This document shows, one piece after another, positions 44,093-51,453 of a stretch of 64,000 nucleotides of DNA (positions are counted from its first letter, which is position 1; the number at the start of each line of letters is the position of its first letter). The stretch is from positions 1 to 64,000 of the forward strand of contig JAZNPK010000037.1 of NCBI GenBank assembly GCA_045589595.1. Direction: 5' to 3'. Origin of the DNA: SIG77 sp045589595. GTDB lineage: Bacteria; Verrucomicrobiota; Lentisphaeria; Victivallales; UBA1829. The position numbers and the translations under genes were made by a program. The notes under the pieces are model-generated. The model had not been told where the DNA came from. It was given only the letters and a program-made list of their open reading frames with translations, and searched no databases.

Positions 44093-46255
44093 ATGGCAGG
44101 TCAGAAAAGCCCCAAAAAAGCAGTTAAAAGTGCCAAAAGCACGAAAGCAAAAAGCACGAAAGCAAAAAGTGCAGCTCCCGCAAAGTATTTCACCAACAAA
44201 ATCGAAATGCCTGAAAACGGTATCTTCGTCGGGTCCGGCGTCTATGGTCATGCCGGCGGAAAAGGCGGCGTTTTCTGCGGCGGACGCTGTTTCTCTTACT
44301 GGTGTTCCCCCGATGCCCCCCCGTATGACGGGATCGTGGATCTCTGCCTGAAAGAAAATCAGGGCAACCTGCTGCAGTTCTGGGCAAAACATGATACCCT
44401 GTGGAAAGTCATGCAGGAAGCGCGTGATGCCGGTTTGTACTCCGTGGCGTTTTATGCCGATGCCGATGTGGAAACATCCAAAAAATTCAAAACTCTGGGC
44501 AAATCCTATCTCGGTTACGACTTCGGCGAACGCTTCTCCATGTCCATTTACAGCGGCAGCACCAATGTTGACCGGGATATGACGCCTGAAGAAGCCAAAA
44601 AAGCAAGTCTGCAGGATGCTGCCGACAACTTTATGAAACAGGTCAAAGACTGGGTCGACAACCGTCACGAACGGGATTGGGGTCTGGTCATGGCGACCAG
44701 CGCAAACTTCTATATCGACTACGAAGTTGCAGCCGGTGTGGAAGTCCCCTGCACGGAAGATTATCCCTTCGGCAACCTGACCACCGCATCCGCTCTGAAC
44801 CGCGGTCTGTTCCGCTCCTTCAATCTGCCCATCTGGGGGTCTCATCTCGCGCACGAATGGTATTCCTATCTGCCTCACAAGAATCCTCACAAGATGGAAT
44901 GTCTCAAGACCTCCATGTATCTGAAATACATGACAGGTGCCAAGATGATCATCAACGAAAGCGGCAACTGGGCGCTGCAGTCCTCCCTCTGCGAAGACTC
45001 CCCCATGCAGTCCATGCCCCGCGGCGGCGACAAACTGAGCGAAAAGATCCCGCCCGAACGGATCCCCGAACTGATGAAAGAAGGCGAAAAACTCTTTGTC
45101 AATATCGGTCACCGTTCACCGGTCGCCACGGAATACCGCAAGATCATTTCCGATTTCTATGACTACACCAAAGCCAATCCGGCACCCGCAGGTCAGCCGG
45201 AAGCTGTTATCGGTATCGCAAAAGGTAATCTTGACCTTTCCGGCGGTTCCGCATTCTACAACGGCGCGATCGCAGCCGCGTACAATATCGCGCAGTACAA
45301 TCCGAACTGGGTCCCCGGCGCACCTGAAAACGGCTTCAAGATTTTGGAAAATGTGCTGTTCCCCCGTCCCAAAATGTTCCTGCCGAACAAAAACCTGCAC
45401 TTCGGAGCAACGCCTTACGGTCAGGCGGATATCGTCAGCTTTGTCAATGACAATGTGACTGCCGATTTCCTCATCAACAACTACAAAGTCCTGATCTTCT
45501 CCGGCTGGAACACCTGCTCTGATAAACAGTACAAAGTCCTCTGTGACTATGTGAAGGCAGGCGGTAAACTCTGTATCGCGCTCCCCCACCTCTCCAAAGA
45601 CAAGACTCGCCGTCACAATACGTTCACCATGGATGACCTTGTCAATGGCGGTGACTTCAGCGAACTCTGCGGTCTCAAGATCAAAGGAAAAGGCGACCGC
45701 TTCTACTGGGCAACCGGACCGTCACGCAAACCCAACGATATGGGACTTATCCTCGCACGCCGTCTCGGCATCATCGCAGCACCTCTGGCTGAACTGGAAT
45801 ACACCAATCCGGCAGAATGTTACGAAGATCTCGCCGTTGATGACGAAAACATGCGTCCCGTGATCCTCCGCTGCAAGAGCGGAAAAGGCGAAGTATTCTT
45901 CGTCAATACCTGGGCGTATCCCGGCTCCCTCAACAGCAATAACGGTGCCGGAAGCCTCGATGATGAACGCGGCTTGATGGATTACCTCTACGAATACGTC
46001 GCAAAACAGGGCCGCGGTCACGCATGGATCACCGGGCCTGATTTCGAAAATCCCGACGAAGACTGCAAATGGATCGTCTTCTCCTACTTCCCGGATGCAG
46101 GTAAAGTCTGCTTCCTGAACCTGGACTACGACAACCAGCGCAAGTGCGTCCTGAATTATTTCGGCGATAAGAAATTCATCACGCTCCAACCCGGAGAATT
46201 TCTCCAGATCGATGCCCCCGTCCTTTATCCTCACGAAAAGTACAACCAGCGTTGA
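44093..46255 (+). CDS. 720-aa paralogue 2 (tandem copy)
   Basis: The same length and domain order as the gene upstream, with high identity throughout and near-identity over the last 100 residues. The head differs: it is a Lys/Ala/Ser repeat (AKSTKAKSTKAKSAAPAK). The middle has small indels, for example in 'GDKLSEKIPPERIP'. Function as for paralogue 1: a probable barrel plus GATase-like fold of glycoside-hydrolase type, substrate unknown. It has its own promoter, Shine-Dalgarno and terminator, so copies can be expressed independently. Confidence 0.6.
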   Translation: MAGQKSPKKAVKSAKSTKAKSTKAKSAAPAKYFTNKIEMPENGIFVGSGVYGHAGGKGGVFCGGRCFSYWCSPDAPPYDGIVDLCLKENQGNLLQFWAKHDTLWKVMQEARDAGLYSVAFYADADVETSKKFKTLGKSYLGYDFGERFSMSIYSGSTNVDRDMTPEEAKKASLQDAADNFMKQVKDWVDNRHERDWGLVMATSANFYIDYEVAAGVEVPCTEDYPFGNLTTASALNRGLFRSFNLPIWGSHLAHEWYSYLPHKNPHKMECLKTSMYLKYMTGAKMIINESGNWALQSSLCEDSPMQSMPRGGDKLSEKIPPERIPELMKEGEKLFVNIGHRSPVATEYRKIISDFYDYTKANPAPAGQPEAVIGIAKGNLDLSGGSAFYNGAIAAAYNIAQYNPNWVPGAPENGFKILENVLFPRPKMFLPNKNLHFGATPYGQADIVSFVNDNVTADFLINNYKVLIFSGWNTCSDKQYKVLCDYVKAGGKLCIALPHLSKDKTRRHNTFTMDDLVNGGDFSELCGLKIKGKGDRFYWATGPSRKPNDMGLILARRLGIIAAPLAELEYTNPAECYEDLAVDDENMRPVILRCKSGKGEVFFVNTWAYPGSLNSNNGAGSLDDERGLMDYLYEYVAKQGRGHAWITGPDFENPDEDCKWIVFSYFPDAGKVCFLNLDYDNQRKCVLNYFGDKKFITLQPGEFLQIDAPVLYPHEKYNQR

Positions 46256-46278
46256 TCATACCGTAAAAACTGAATTGA

Positions 46279-46317
46279 AAAAGCGGCACGGAACTTTCGG
46301 AACCGTGCCGCTTTTTT
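46279..46317 (+). terminator. Intrinsic terminator of paralogue 2
   Basis: An AAGCGGCACGG / CCGTGCCGCTT stem (11 bp) with an 11-nt loop and T6. The A-run on the left may also stop the convergent rnpB transcript. Confidence 0.8.
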
Positions 46318-46332
46318 GTCGCTCAAAAAAAA

Positions 46333-46679
46333 GGGAAACCGTAACATAAGCCGGATTCTGTAACCGCATTGCTGCGGCGGCGACCATCTGTCTGCGCGAC
46401 CAGTACCCGGGATTCAGACGCTGCGGGCAGCAGCTCATCCCCTATTTGGTCTTGCTCCGGAAGGGGCTTGCCATGCGGCATGGATCACTCCAATGCCCGG
46501 TGGTCTCTTACACCGCCATTTCACCCTTACCGGAATCACTTCCGGCGGTATGCTTTCTGTTGCGCTTTCCTTCCCGGAGATTTACTCCCCGGCATCCTTC
46601 GTGAGAAGGACTTCCCGCCCTGCGGAGTCCGGACTTTCCTCACCGGTAAAAAACGGCGCGGCCGCCGTTACGGTTTCCC
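46333..46679 (-). ncRNA. rnpB: RNase P RNA, bacterial type A
   Basis: On the minus strand the conserved blocks of RNase P RNA are present in order: GAGGAAAGTCCGGACTCC (46624-46641), the AAGGGTGAAATGGCGGTGTAAGAG region (46505-46528, here read in reverse complement), and ACAGAATCCGGCTTA near the 3' end (46347-46361). The ends pair as a perfect 13-bp P1 helix, GGGAAACCGTAAC (46667-46679) with GTTACGGTTTCCC (46333-46345). A T-run follows at 46325-46332. The RNA is about 347 nt, with a short P3 hairpin, and is the catalytic subunit that matures tRNA 5' ends. Confidence 0.95.
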
Positions 46680-46744
46680 ATACCCATATACTTTACATCA
46701 TCTTTCCGGAAATACAAGAAAAAACCACCGCTTTTGTACAGGAT

Positions 46745-46875
46745 AAACAAACGGACGGCGCGATCCCGCAGATGCACCGCATCTGCGCCCCTGCCGTTTA
46801 CACCGCCTTCCGGGCGGGCGGTGTAAACGGCAGTGTGCCAACCGCAGGTTGGCGGATCGCGCCGTCCGTTTGTTT
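46745..46875. repeat. Intergenic cloverleaf element D
   Basis: A perfect 22-bp outer stem (46745-46766 with 46854-46875) closes hairpins 46767-46787 (9 bp, loop ACC), 46791-46833 (17 bp, loop 9) and 46837-46853 (7 bp, loop GCA). The first and third hairpins abut the outer stem and 3-nt linkers separate the hairpins. The core is GGCGCGATCC. It sits between the rnpB promoter region and the end of the GH2 gene, 21 nt after that gene's stop. Confidence 0.9.
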
Positions 46876-46896
46876 TATTGCTGACCGGTTATGTTA

Positions 46897-48675
46897 TCAG
46901 GCGAGAGTTTTTCCTTCTTTGAAGGCTGCTGCCAGTTTACCGGCGGAGACTTTGGGTGTACGGTCGTAGTTATAGACGCCGTTCTGTTCCTGTTCCACGT
47001 CGGTGAGCTGTGTATAGCAGTATCCGCAGATGCGGTCATCGTTGATCATGATGGCGACCTGTTCTGCGATTTTTGCGCAGAGTTCATCTTCATTTTTCAG
47101 ATCCAGACCGTGATAGCCCCATGTATTTGCTGCGAATTTCTGCCGTTCTGCAGGGATATACATGAAGCCGCCGAATTCGTCATTGATATAAGGCTGACCG
47201 GTATAGCCGCATTCCACATCGCTATTTTTGAAGCTGACGGGGCTGCCTTCGGGATAAAGTTTCTGTTTCAGTGTCACTGCATCGGGGCAATAGAGGTGAA
47301 CGGTCCACAGATCGGTTTTGACATGATGGTAGCCGCTGGTTTCGTTGCAGGGTCTGGTGGGGTCGATGCTCTTGGTCAGATCATAGATCTCGGTCATGAA
47401 TCTGCGGTACCGTGGAAGGTCCTGATAACTCCAGACTTCGTTGGAGGGAGACCAGGTGATGATGGACGGGTGGTTCAGGTCCCGTTCCATGATCTCGCGC
47501 CATTCGCTCTGGAAGTTCCATGCGGAGTTGTAGAATTTTTCCAGTTTCGTGCTGTCGGAGAAACAGGAGAGACCCCAGCTGGAACTTTCGCCCCACGTGA
47601 GATAACCGAGTTTATCTGCCCAGTAATGGAAGCGTTCTTCAAAGACTTTCTGATGGAGTCTGGCTCCATTGAACCCGGCTGCCATGGAAAGTTCGATATC
47701 TTTTTTCAGATCTTCGTCGCCCGGTGCCGTCCAGATGCCTTCGGGATAGAAGCCCTGATCCAGCACCAGACGCTGGAAAATGGGCTTGTTGTTCAGAAAG
47801 ACTTTATTGCCTTCAATATGGATTTTACGGAGACCGGCGTAAGCGGTCACGGTATCGGACACTGTGCCGTCGGCATCGATCAATTCGTACACGATATCAT
47901 AAAGGAACGGATCTTCCGGCGACCACGTCCGCACATCATCGCCCAGTTCCACGGTGAAGGGGGTGGCGCTGTTGGCGGGAACGGTCTTATCTGCCGTGAT
48001 TTTGCCATCGGCGGAAATGATCACGCGGAACTTGCGGTTCTGTTTTTCGCCGAAGAAGAAGGGGGTGAAATGGAATGCTTTTGCGTCAAGATCCGGGAAG
48101 ATCCTGCAGCGTTTGAGTCCGTCCTTTGCCACCGGTTCCATCCAGACTGTCTGCCAGATACCGGTGGTCCGGGTGTAGGAACAGCCTGCGGAATAGTAAT
48201 AGGGGCATTGTTTGCCGCCTGCCTGCACAGCACTGCGCAGTTCATCGCGCACTGCGAGAACAAAATCGTATTCTTCGCCCGCCTTCACAAATTCTGTCAG
48301 ATCAAAAAAGAAGGAACTTGTGCCGCCGTAATGAACACCGCAGGATGTCCCGTTGATAAAACCTTCGCACTGATAATCCACCGCACCGAAATGCAGCAGG
48401 ATACGCTTTCCCGCCCATGCCGCAGGAATGGCAAGTTTCCGGTGATAGAACATGGATTCAATAAAATCCACATACCCCACGCCGGAAAGGCGGCTTTCCG
48501 GGCAGAACGGAACAAGAATGGTGTCTTTGAAACCTGTGGATTTCTGCAGTCCGCGGTCAAGTCCGCTCTTGCCGAAATCAAATTCATAGGTCCAGGGACC
48601 GTTCAGGTTCACCCAGTCGTTCCGTACAAATTGCGGGCGGGGATACTCACTTCTCGGGATCGTGTTTTCAGACAT
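46897..48675 (-). CDS. Glycoside hydrolase family 2 enzyme (beta-galactosidase/glucuronidase-like)
   Basis: 592 aa without a signal peptide. Domain order is that of GH2: sugar-binding jelly roll (residues 10-180, 'YPRPQFVRNDWVNLNGPW'), Ig-like domain (180-280), and TIM barrel. The acid/base Glu is in 'IITWSPSNEVWSYQD', and the nucleophile Glu is probably in 'YINDEFGGF'. It is shorter than LacZ because C-terminal domains are missing. The substrate is unknown. It is divergent from an AraC regulator that may control it. Element D follows its stop. Confidence 0.88.
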   Translation of the reverse strand: MSENTIPRSEYPRPQFVRNDWVNLNGPWTYEFDFGKSGLDRGLQKSTGFKDTILVPFCPESRLSGVGYVDFIESMFYHRKLAIPAAWAGKRILLHFGAVDYQCEGFINGTSCGVHYGGTSSFFFDLTEFVKAGEEYDFVLAVRDELRSAVQAGGKQCPYYYSAGCSYTRTTGIWQTVWMEPVAKDGLKRCRIFPDLDAKAFHFTPFFFGEKQNRKFRVIISADGKITADKTVPANSATPFTVELGDDVRTWSPEDPFLYDIVYELIDADGTVSDTVTAYAGLRKIHIEGNKVFLNNKPIFQRLVLDQGFYPEGIWTAPGDEDLKKDIELSMAAGFNGARLHQKVFEERFHYWADKLGYLTWGESSSWGLSCFSDSTKLEKFYNSAWNFQSEWREIMERDLNHPSIITWSPSNEVWSYQDLPRYRRFMTEIYDLTKSIDPTRPCNETSGYHHVKTDLWTVHLYCPDAVTLKQKLYPEGSPVSFKNSDVECGYTGQPYINDEFGGFMYIPAERQKFAANTWGYHGLDLKNEDELCAKIAEQVAIMINDDRICGYCYTQLTDVEQEQNGVYNYDRTPKVSAGKLAAAFKEGKTLA

Positions 48676-48740
48676 GGAAAAAACTCCTTCCTGATTGAAA
48701 GTTTTTGTGAAAAAAGATGTTTGATTTTTGCTGTCTGTTG

Positions 48741-48805
48741 TAATATATTATCGGAAAAATGAAATAAGAATAGATGATATTGACAAAAAACTGGATAATA
48801 TTATC
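48741..48805. promoter_or_regulatory. Divergent control region with two AT palindromes
   Basis: TAATATATTA (48741-48750, part of TAATATATTATC) and the perfect palindrome GATAATATTATC (48794-48805), which directly precedes the AraC start codon. They share the half-site ATTATC. Both lie between the GH2 gene and its AraC-type neighbour, fitting paired binding sites or overlapping -10 regions. Confidence 0.35.
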
Positions 48806-49657
48806 ATGTTGGAAGAAAAAATACAATTTTTTGATCACGGTGCCTCCAGCGGACCGCTGAAACTGCATCTGGCTGGTGTGTCTTATTGCGACGGCAGCTA
48901 CCGTATCAGCCGGGAACCGCCGGGGATCTCTGTGATCGAAGCCGTGGAAAAAGGACACGGATTTCTGATGGTTGACGGCGTCCGTTATCATCCCGGGGCA
49001 GGGGACGTTTATGTGGCACCCGGCTGGAAAACCCACGAATACGGCAGCGATGCGGTCGATCCGTGGGTGAAAACATGGATGAATTTTTCCGGAACCCTGA
49101 TGGAACATCTGCTGAAAGCGTACCGGATCGATGACGTTTATCTTTTCCGCAACGCAGAAGAAGCCTCTGCTCTGATCGCGGAAAGCGTCCGGACTTTGCG
49201 TACACTCCCGGAAAATGAGGTGGAACAGTATGTTTCCATGCAGCTTTTCCGGATCATCCGCAGTCTCGGTGAACATCAGATGGCACAGCGGCATGGCGGA
49301 AAAAATAATGGACCGGATCCACTTGCAGACAAAGTCCGGCTGTTTCTGCGCAAACGGATCACCGCGCCGATGCCGAGCCTCAGTGAAATTGCGGCAGTCA
49401 TCGGAAAATCTCCCGTGCAGACGATCCGTATTTTCAAACATGAAACCGGAATGACACCATACGATTTTCTGCTGGAAGAAAAAATCTCTGCCGCCGCTGA
49501 ATTGTTGACCGGCAGCAATAAAGCCGTCAAGGAAATCGCGTTTATGCTCGGCTTCAATGACGAATACTATTTTTCCCGTCTGTTCAAACAGAAACGGGGT
49601 GTTTCCCCGCGCCGTTTCCGCATTCCGTCACGGGAAATCCTGAACATATCACAATAA
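48806..49657 (+). CDS. AraC-family transcriptional regulator
   Basis: 283 aa from ATG 48806, preferred to an upstream TTG at 48728. The N-terminal cupin-like sensor ('GHGFLMVDGVRYHPGAGDVYVAPGWKTHEYG') is of the AraC-binding type, and the C-terminal 100 residues hold two helix-turn-helix motifs ('SLSEIAAVIGKSPVQTIRIF' and 'VKEIAFMLGFNDEYYFSRLF'). It is divergent to the GH2 gene and likely activates it in response to a sugar (inference). The start lacks a clear Shine-Dalgarno. Confidence 0.85.
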   Translation: MLEEKIQFFDHGASSGPLKLHLAGVSYCDGSYRISREPPGISVIEAVEKGHGFLMVDGVRYHPGAGDVYVAPGWKTHEYGSDAVDPWVKTWMNFSGTLMEHLLKAYRIDDVYLFRNAEEASALIAESVRTLRTLPENEVEQYVSMQLFRIIRSLGEHQMAQRHGGKNNGPDPLADKVRLFLRKRITAPMPSLSEIAAVIGKSPVQTIRIFKHETGMTPYDFLLEEKISAAAELLTGSNKAVKEIAFMLGFNDEYYFSRLFKQKRGVSPRRFRIPSREILNISQ

Positions 49658-49661
49658 GAAC

Positions 49662-49690
49662 TTGAATTTTTGTGCCGGAACAGCTACATT
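49662..49690 (+). promoter_or_regulatory. Promoter TTGAAT-N17-TACATT
   Basis: -35 at 49662-49667 and -10 at 49685-49690, 45 nt before the phosphodiesterase start. Confidence 0.5.
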
Positions 49691-49735
49691 AATGTAAGAC
49701 AGATATACCACAAAAATCAACTGAAGGAACAGAAA

Positions 49736-50482
49736 ATGGCTCTTTACATTTCACATCGGGGCGAATCATTCGATGCCCCCGAAAACACCCTTGCAGCATT
49801 CAATCTCTCCAACAGCCGTGATGTGGAAGGCATGGAAACAGATATCCATTTTACCGCCGATAAATTGCTGGTATGCGGACACGATAACAGCACAAAACGT
49901 ATGTCCGGCGTCGATCGCATTATCGAAGAAACACCCTATGCCGAACTGAAAACACTGGATGTTTCCGGTAATCATGAAGCATATCGCGGCGAACGGATCC
50001 CCCTGTTCTCCGAATCCCTGAAAACATTGAAACCCGGCAGAAAATACTACGTGGAAGTCAAGGAAAATGACGAAAATGTTCTGCCCGCCATGCGCGCCGA
50101 AATCGAACGGTCCGGCATCCCCTTCAGCCAGATCGTCCTGATCTCGTTTAAGGCGGATATCGTCGGTCTCTGCAAAAAATATATGCCGGAGATCCCCGCA
50201 CTCTGGCTGGCTTGGGTCGGCAGAAACAATGAGGGAAAACTTACCTATACATGGGACGAAGTCTTTGCGACACTGGAACGCACCGGCGCCACCGGTCTGG
50301 ATCTGGGCGGAACACCCGAATGTCTTACTAAAGAAGCTCTGGCAGAAGTGAAAAAACGCGGCTATTATCTCGCCGTCTGGACTATCGATGACCCCGAAAG
50401 ATGCCGGTTCTTTGAAGAAGCCGGCGTCGATGCCATCACCAGCAATAAAGCCGCAGAAATGAAAAAGATCCTCCACGGCTGA
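49736..50482 (+). CDS. Glycerophosphodiester phosphodiesterase
   Basis: 248 aa from ATG 49736, which follows GAAGGAACAG; a longer frame to 49670 would start inside the promoter. The GDPD TIM barrel is clear: 'YISHRGESFDAPENTLAAF' with catalytic HRG and the PENT motif, then 'METDIHFT' with metal Glu/Asp and 'VCGHDNSTKRMSG' with the second His. It hydrolyses deacylated phospholipids to glycerol-3-phosphate and an alcohol. No signal peptide, so cytoplasmic. Element E begins 27 nt after the stop. Confidence 0.9.
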   Translation: MALYISHRGESFDAPENTLAAFNLSNSRDVEGMETDIHFTADKLLVCGHDNSTKRMSGVDRIIEETPYAELKTLDVSGNHEAYRGERIPLFSESLKTLKPGRKYYVEVKENDENVLPAMRAEIERSGIPFSQIVLISFKADIVGLCKKYMPEIPALWLAWVGRNNEGKLTYTWDEVFATLERTGATGLDLGGTPECLTKEALAEVKKRGYYLAVWTIDDPERCRFFEEAGVDAITSNKAAEMKKILHG

Positions 50483-50509
50483 ATGTAATATCTGCCAGCC
50501 GTATCTTAC

Positions 50510-50631
50510 ACGGCGGAGGGCGCGGCACCGCCCGCAAAAATATTTTTTGCGGGCAGACGGTTGAGTTTGCACGGTGTGCAAAACTCAACCGCCACGGCAG
50601 CGATGCTGCCGGGTGCCGCGCCCTCCGCCGT
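50510..50631. repeat. Intergenic cloverleaf element E
   Basis: A perfect 20-bp outer stem (50510-50529 with 50612-50631) closes hairpins 50530-50554 (GCCCGCAAAAA/TTTTTGCGGGC, loop TAT), 50558-50591 (15-bp stem CGGTTGAGTTTGCAC with one bulged base, loop GGT) and 50595-50611 (CGGCAGC/GCTGCCG, loop GAT). The first and third hairpins abut the outer stem; linkers are 3 nt. The core is GGCGCGGCACC. It lies 27 nt from each of the two flanking convergent stop codons. Confidence 0.9.
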
Positions 50632-50657
50632 TTTACTTGTGTGCCGAAATTTTTCTT

Positions 50658-51029
50658 TTACATTTTGGGCGGTATGACTTCCAGCCAGTAGCCATCGGGA
50701 TCGGTGATGAAATAGATGCCCATTTCTTTATTTTCGTATTTGATGCATCCCATCTGCTGATGTTTTTCGTATGCGGCGTTGAAGTCATCAACGCGGAATG
50801 CCAGATGGAATTCTTCATCGCCCAGATCGTATGAGCCTTCGTGATCGCGGAGCCAGGTCAGTTCGAGTTGGAAGGTATGGCTGTTATCTTCCAGATAAAC
50901 GATGATGAAAGATCCGTCGGATGCATTGATCCGCCGTGCTTCTTTGAGACCGAGTGCTTCGTCGTAGAACCGGATACTTTTTTCCAGATCGGCGACATTG
51001 AAATTCAGGTGTACCATTGTAAACTGCAT
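50658..51029 (-). CDS. Glyoxalase/VOC-family protein (lactoylglutathione lyase-like)
   Basis: A 123-aa vicinal oxygen chelate domain pair. Possible metal ligands are His7 in 'VHLNFNV', a Glu in 'TFQLELTW', His82 in 'FHLAFRVDD' and a C-terminal Glu in 'YWLEVI', in the order of glyoxalase I. It may detoxify methylglyoxal. It starts 29 nt after the receiver gene on the same strand. Confidence 0.85.
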   Translation of the reverse strand: MQFTMVHLNFNVADLEKSIRFYDEALGLKEARRINASDGSFIIVYLEDNSHTFQLELTWLRDHEGSYDLGDEEFHLAFRVDDFNAAYEKHQQMGCIKYENKEMGIYFITDPDGYWLEVIPPKM

Positions 51030-51058
51030 GATCGGTGATTCCTTTTTCTGTTTTCTGT

Positions 51059-51451
51059 TCAGTCTTTTTTATCAAGGATTTCCCGCAGTTTGAGTGCGAG
51101 TGTTTTGATCCGGTGCGGTTTTGCGAGGAATCCGCATGCGCCGTTCCGGAGCAGATCTTCCACGGATGCGGCATCGACGAACCCGCTGGAGAGCAGGATC
51201 TTGATATCGGGGGCGATGGCTTTGATCTGATAAAACGCACCGTGTCCACCCAGTTTCGGCATGATCATATCCAGCAGAACGAGGTCGATGGCACCGGGTG
51301 TTTCGCGGCAGATGGACACCGCGTCCTCCCCGTTTTCTGCGAGGACAACGGTATATCCCAGATTCTGCAATGCTTCGATCAGAAAATCCCATACTGTTTC
51401 CTGGTCATCAACGATCAGGATCGTTTCATTCCCGCCGGGCAATTTTTCCAT
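51059..51451 (-). CDS. Stand-alone response-regulator receiver domain
   Basis: A 130-aa CheY-like receiver without output domain. Acidic residues occur in 'ILIVDDQETVWDF', the phospho-acceptor Asp is in 'LVLLDMIMPKLGG', the Thr/Ser switch is in 'ILLSSGF' and the Lys in 'GFLAKPHRI'. It starts 2 nt after the kinase gene stop, so the two are an operon. No histidine kinase is nearby, so it could be targeted by a distant kinase or by the adjacent Ser/Thr kinase (inference). Confidence 0.9.
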   Translation of the reverse strand: MEKLPGGNETILIVDDQETVWDFLIEALQNLGYTVVLAENGEDAVSICRETPGAIDLVLLDMIMPKLGGHGAFYQIKAIAPDIKILLSSGFVDAASVEDLLRNGACGFLAKPHRIKTLALKLREILDKKD

Positions 51452-51453
51452 AT

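Noticed and set aside
44100..44190. Short tandem repeats as a CRISPR or minisatellite
   Set aside because: The repeats encode the AKSTKAKS head of paralogue 2 in frame and have no spacers.
46891..48762. A 623-aa open frame antisense to the GH2 gene
   Set aside because: It mirrors the GH2 reading frame, has no ribosome site, no family match and Cys/His/Phe-rich composition typical of antisense frames. Other long antisense frames (for example 15518-16483, 42731-43864, 44024-45112) are rejected for the same reason.
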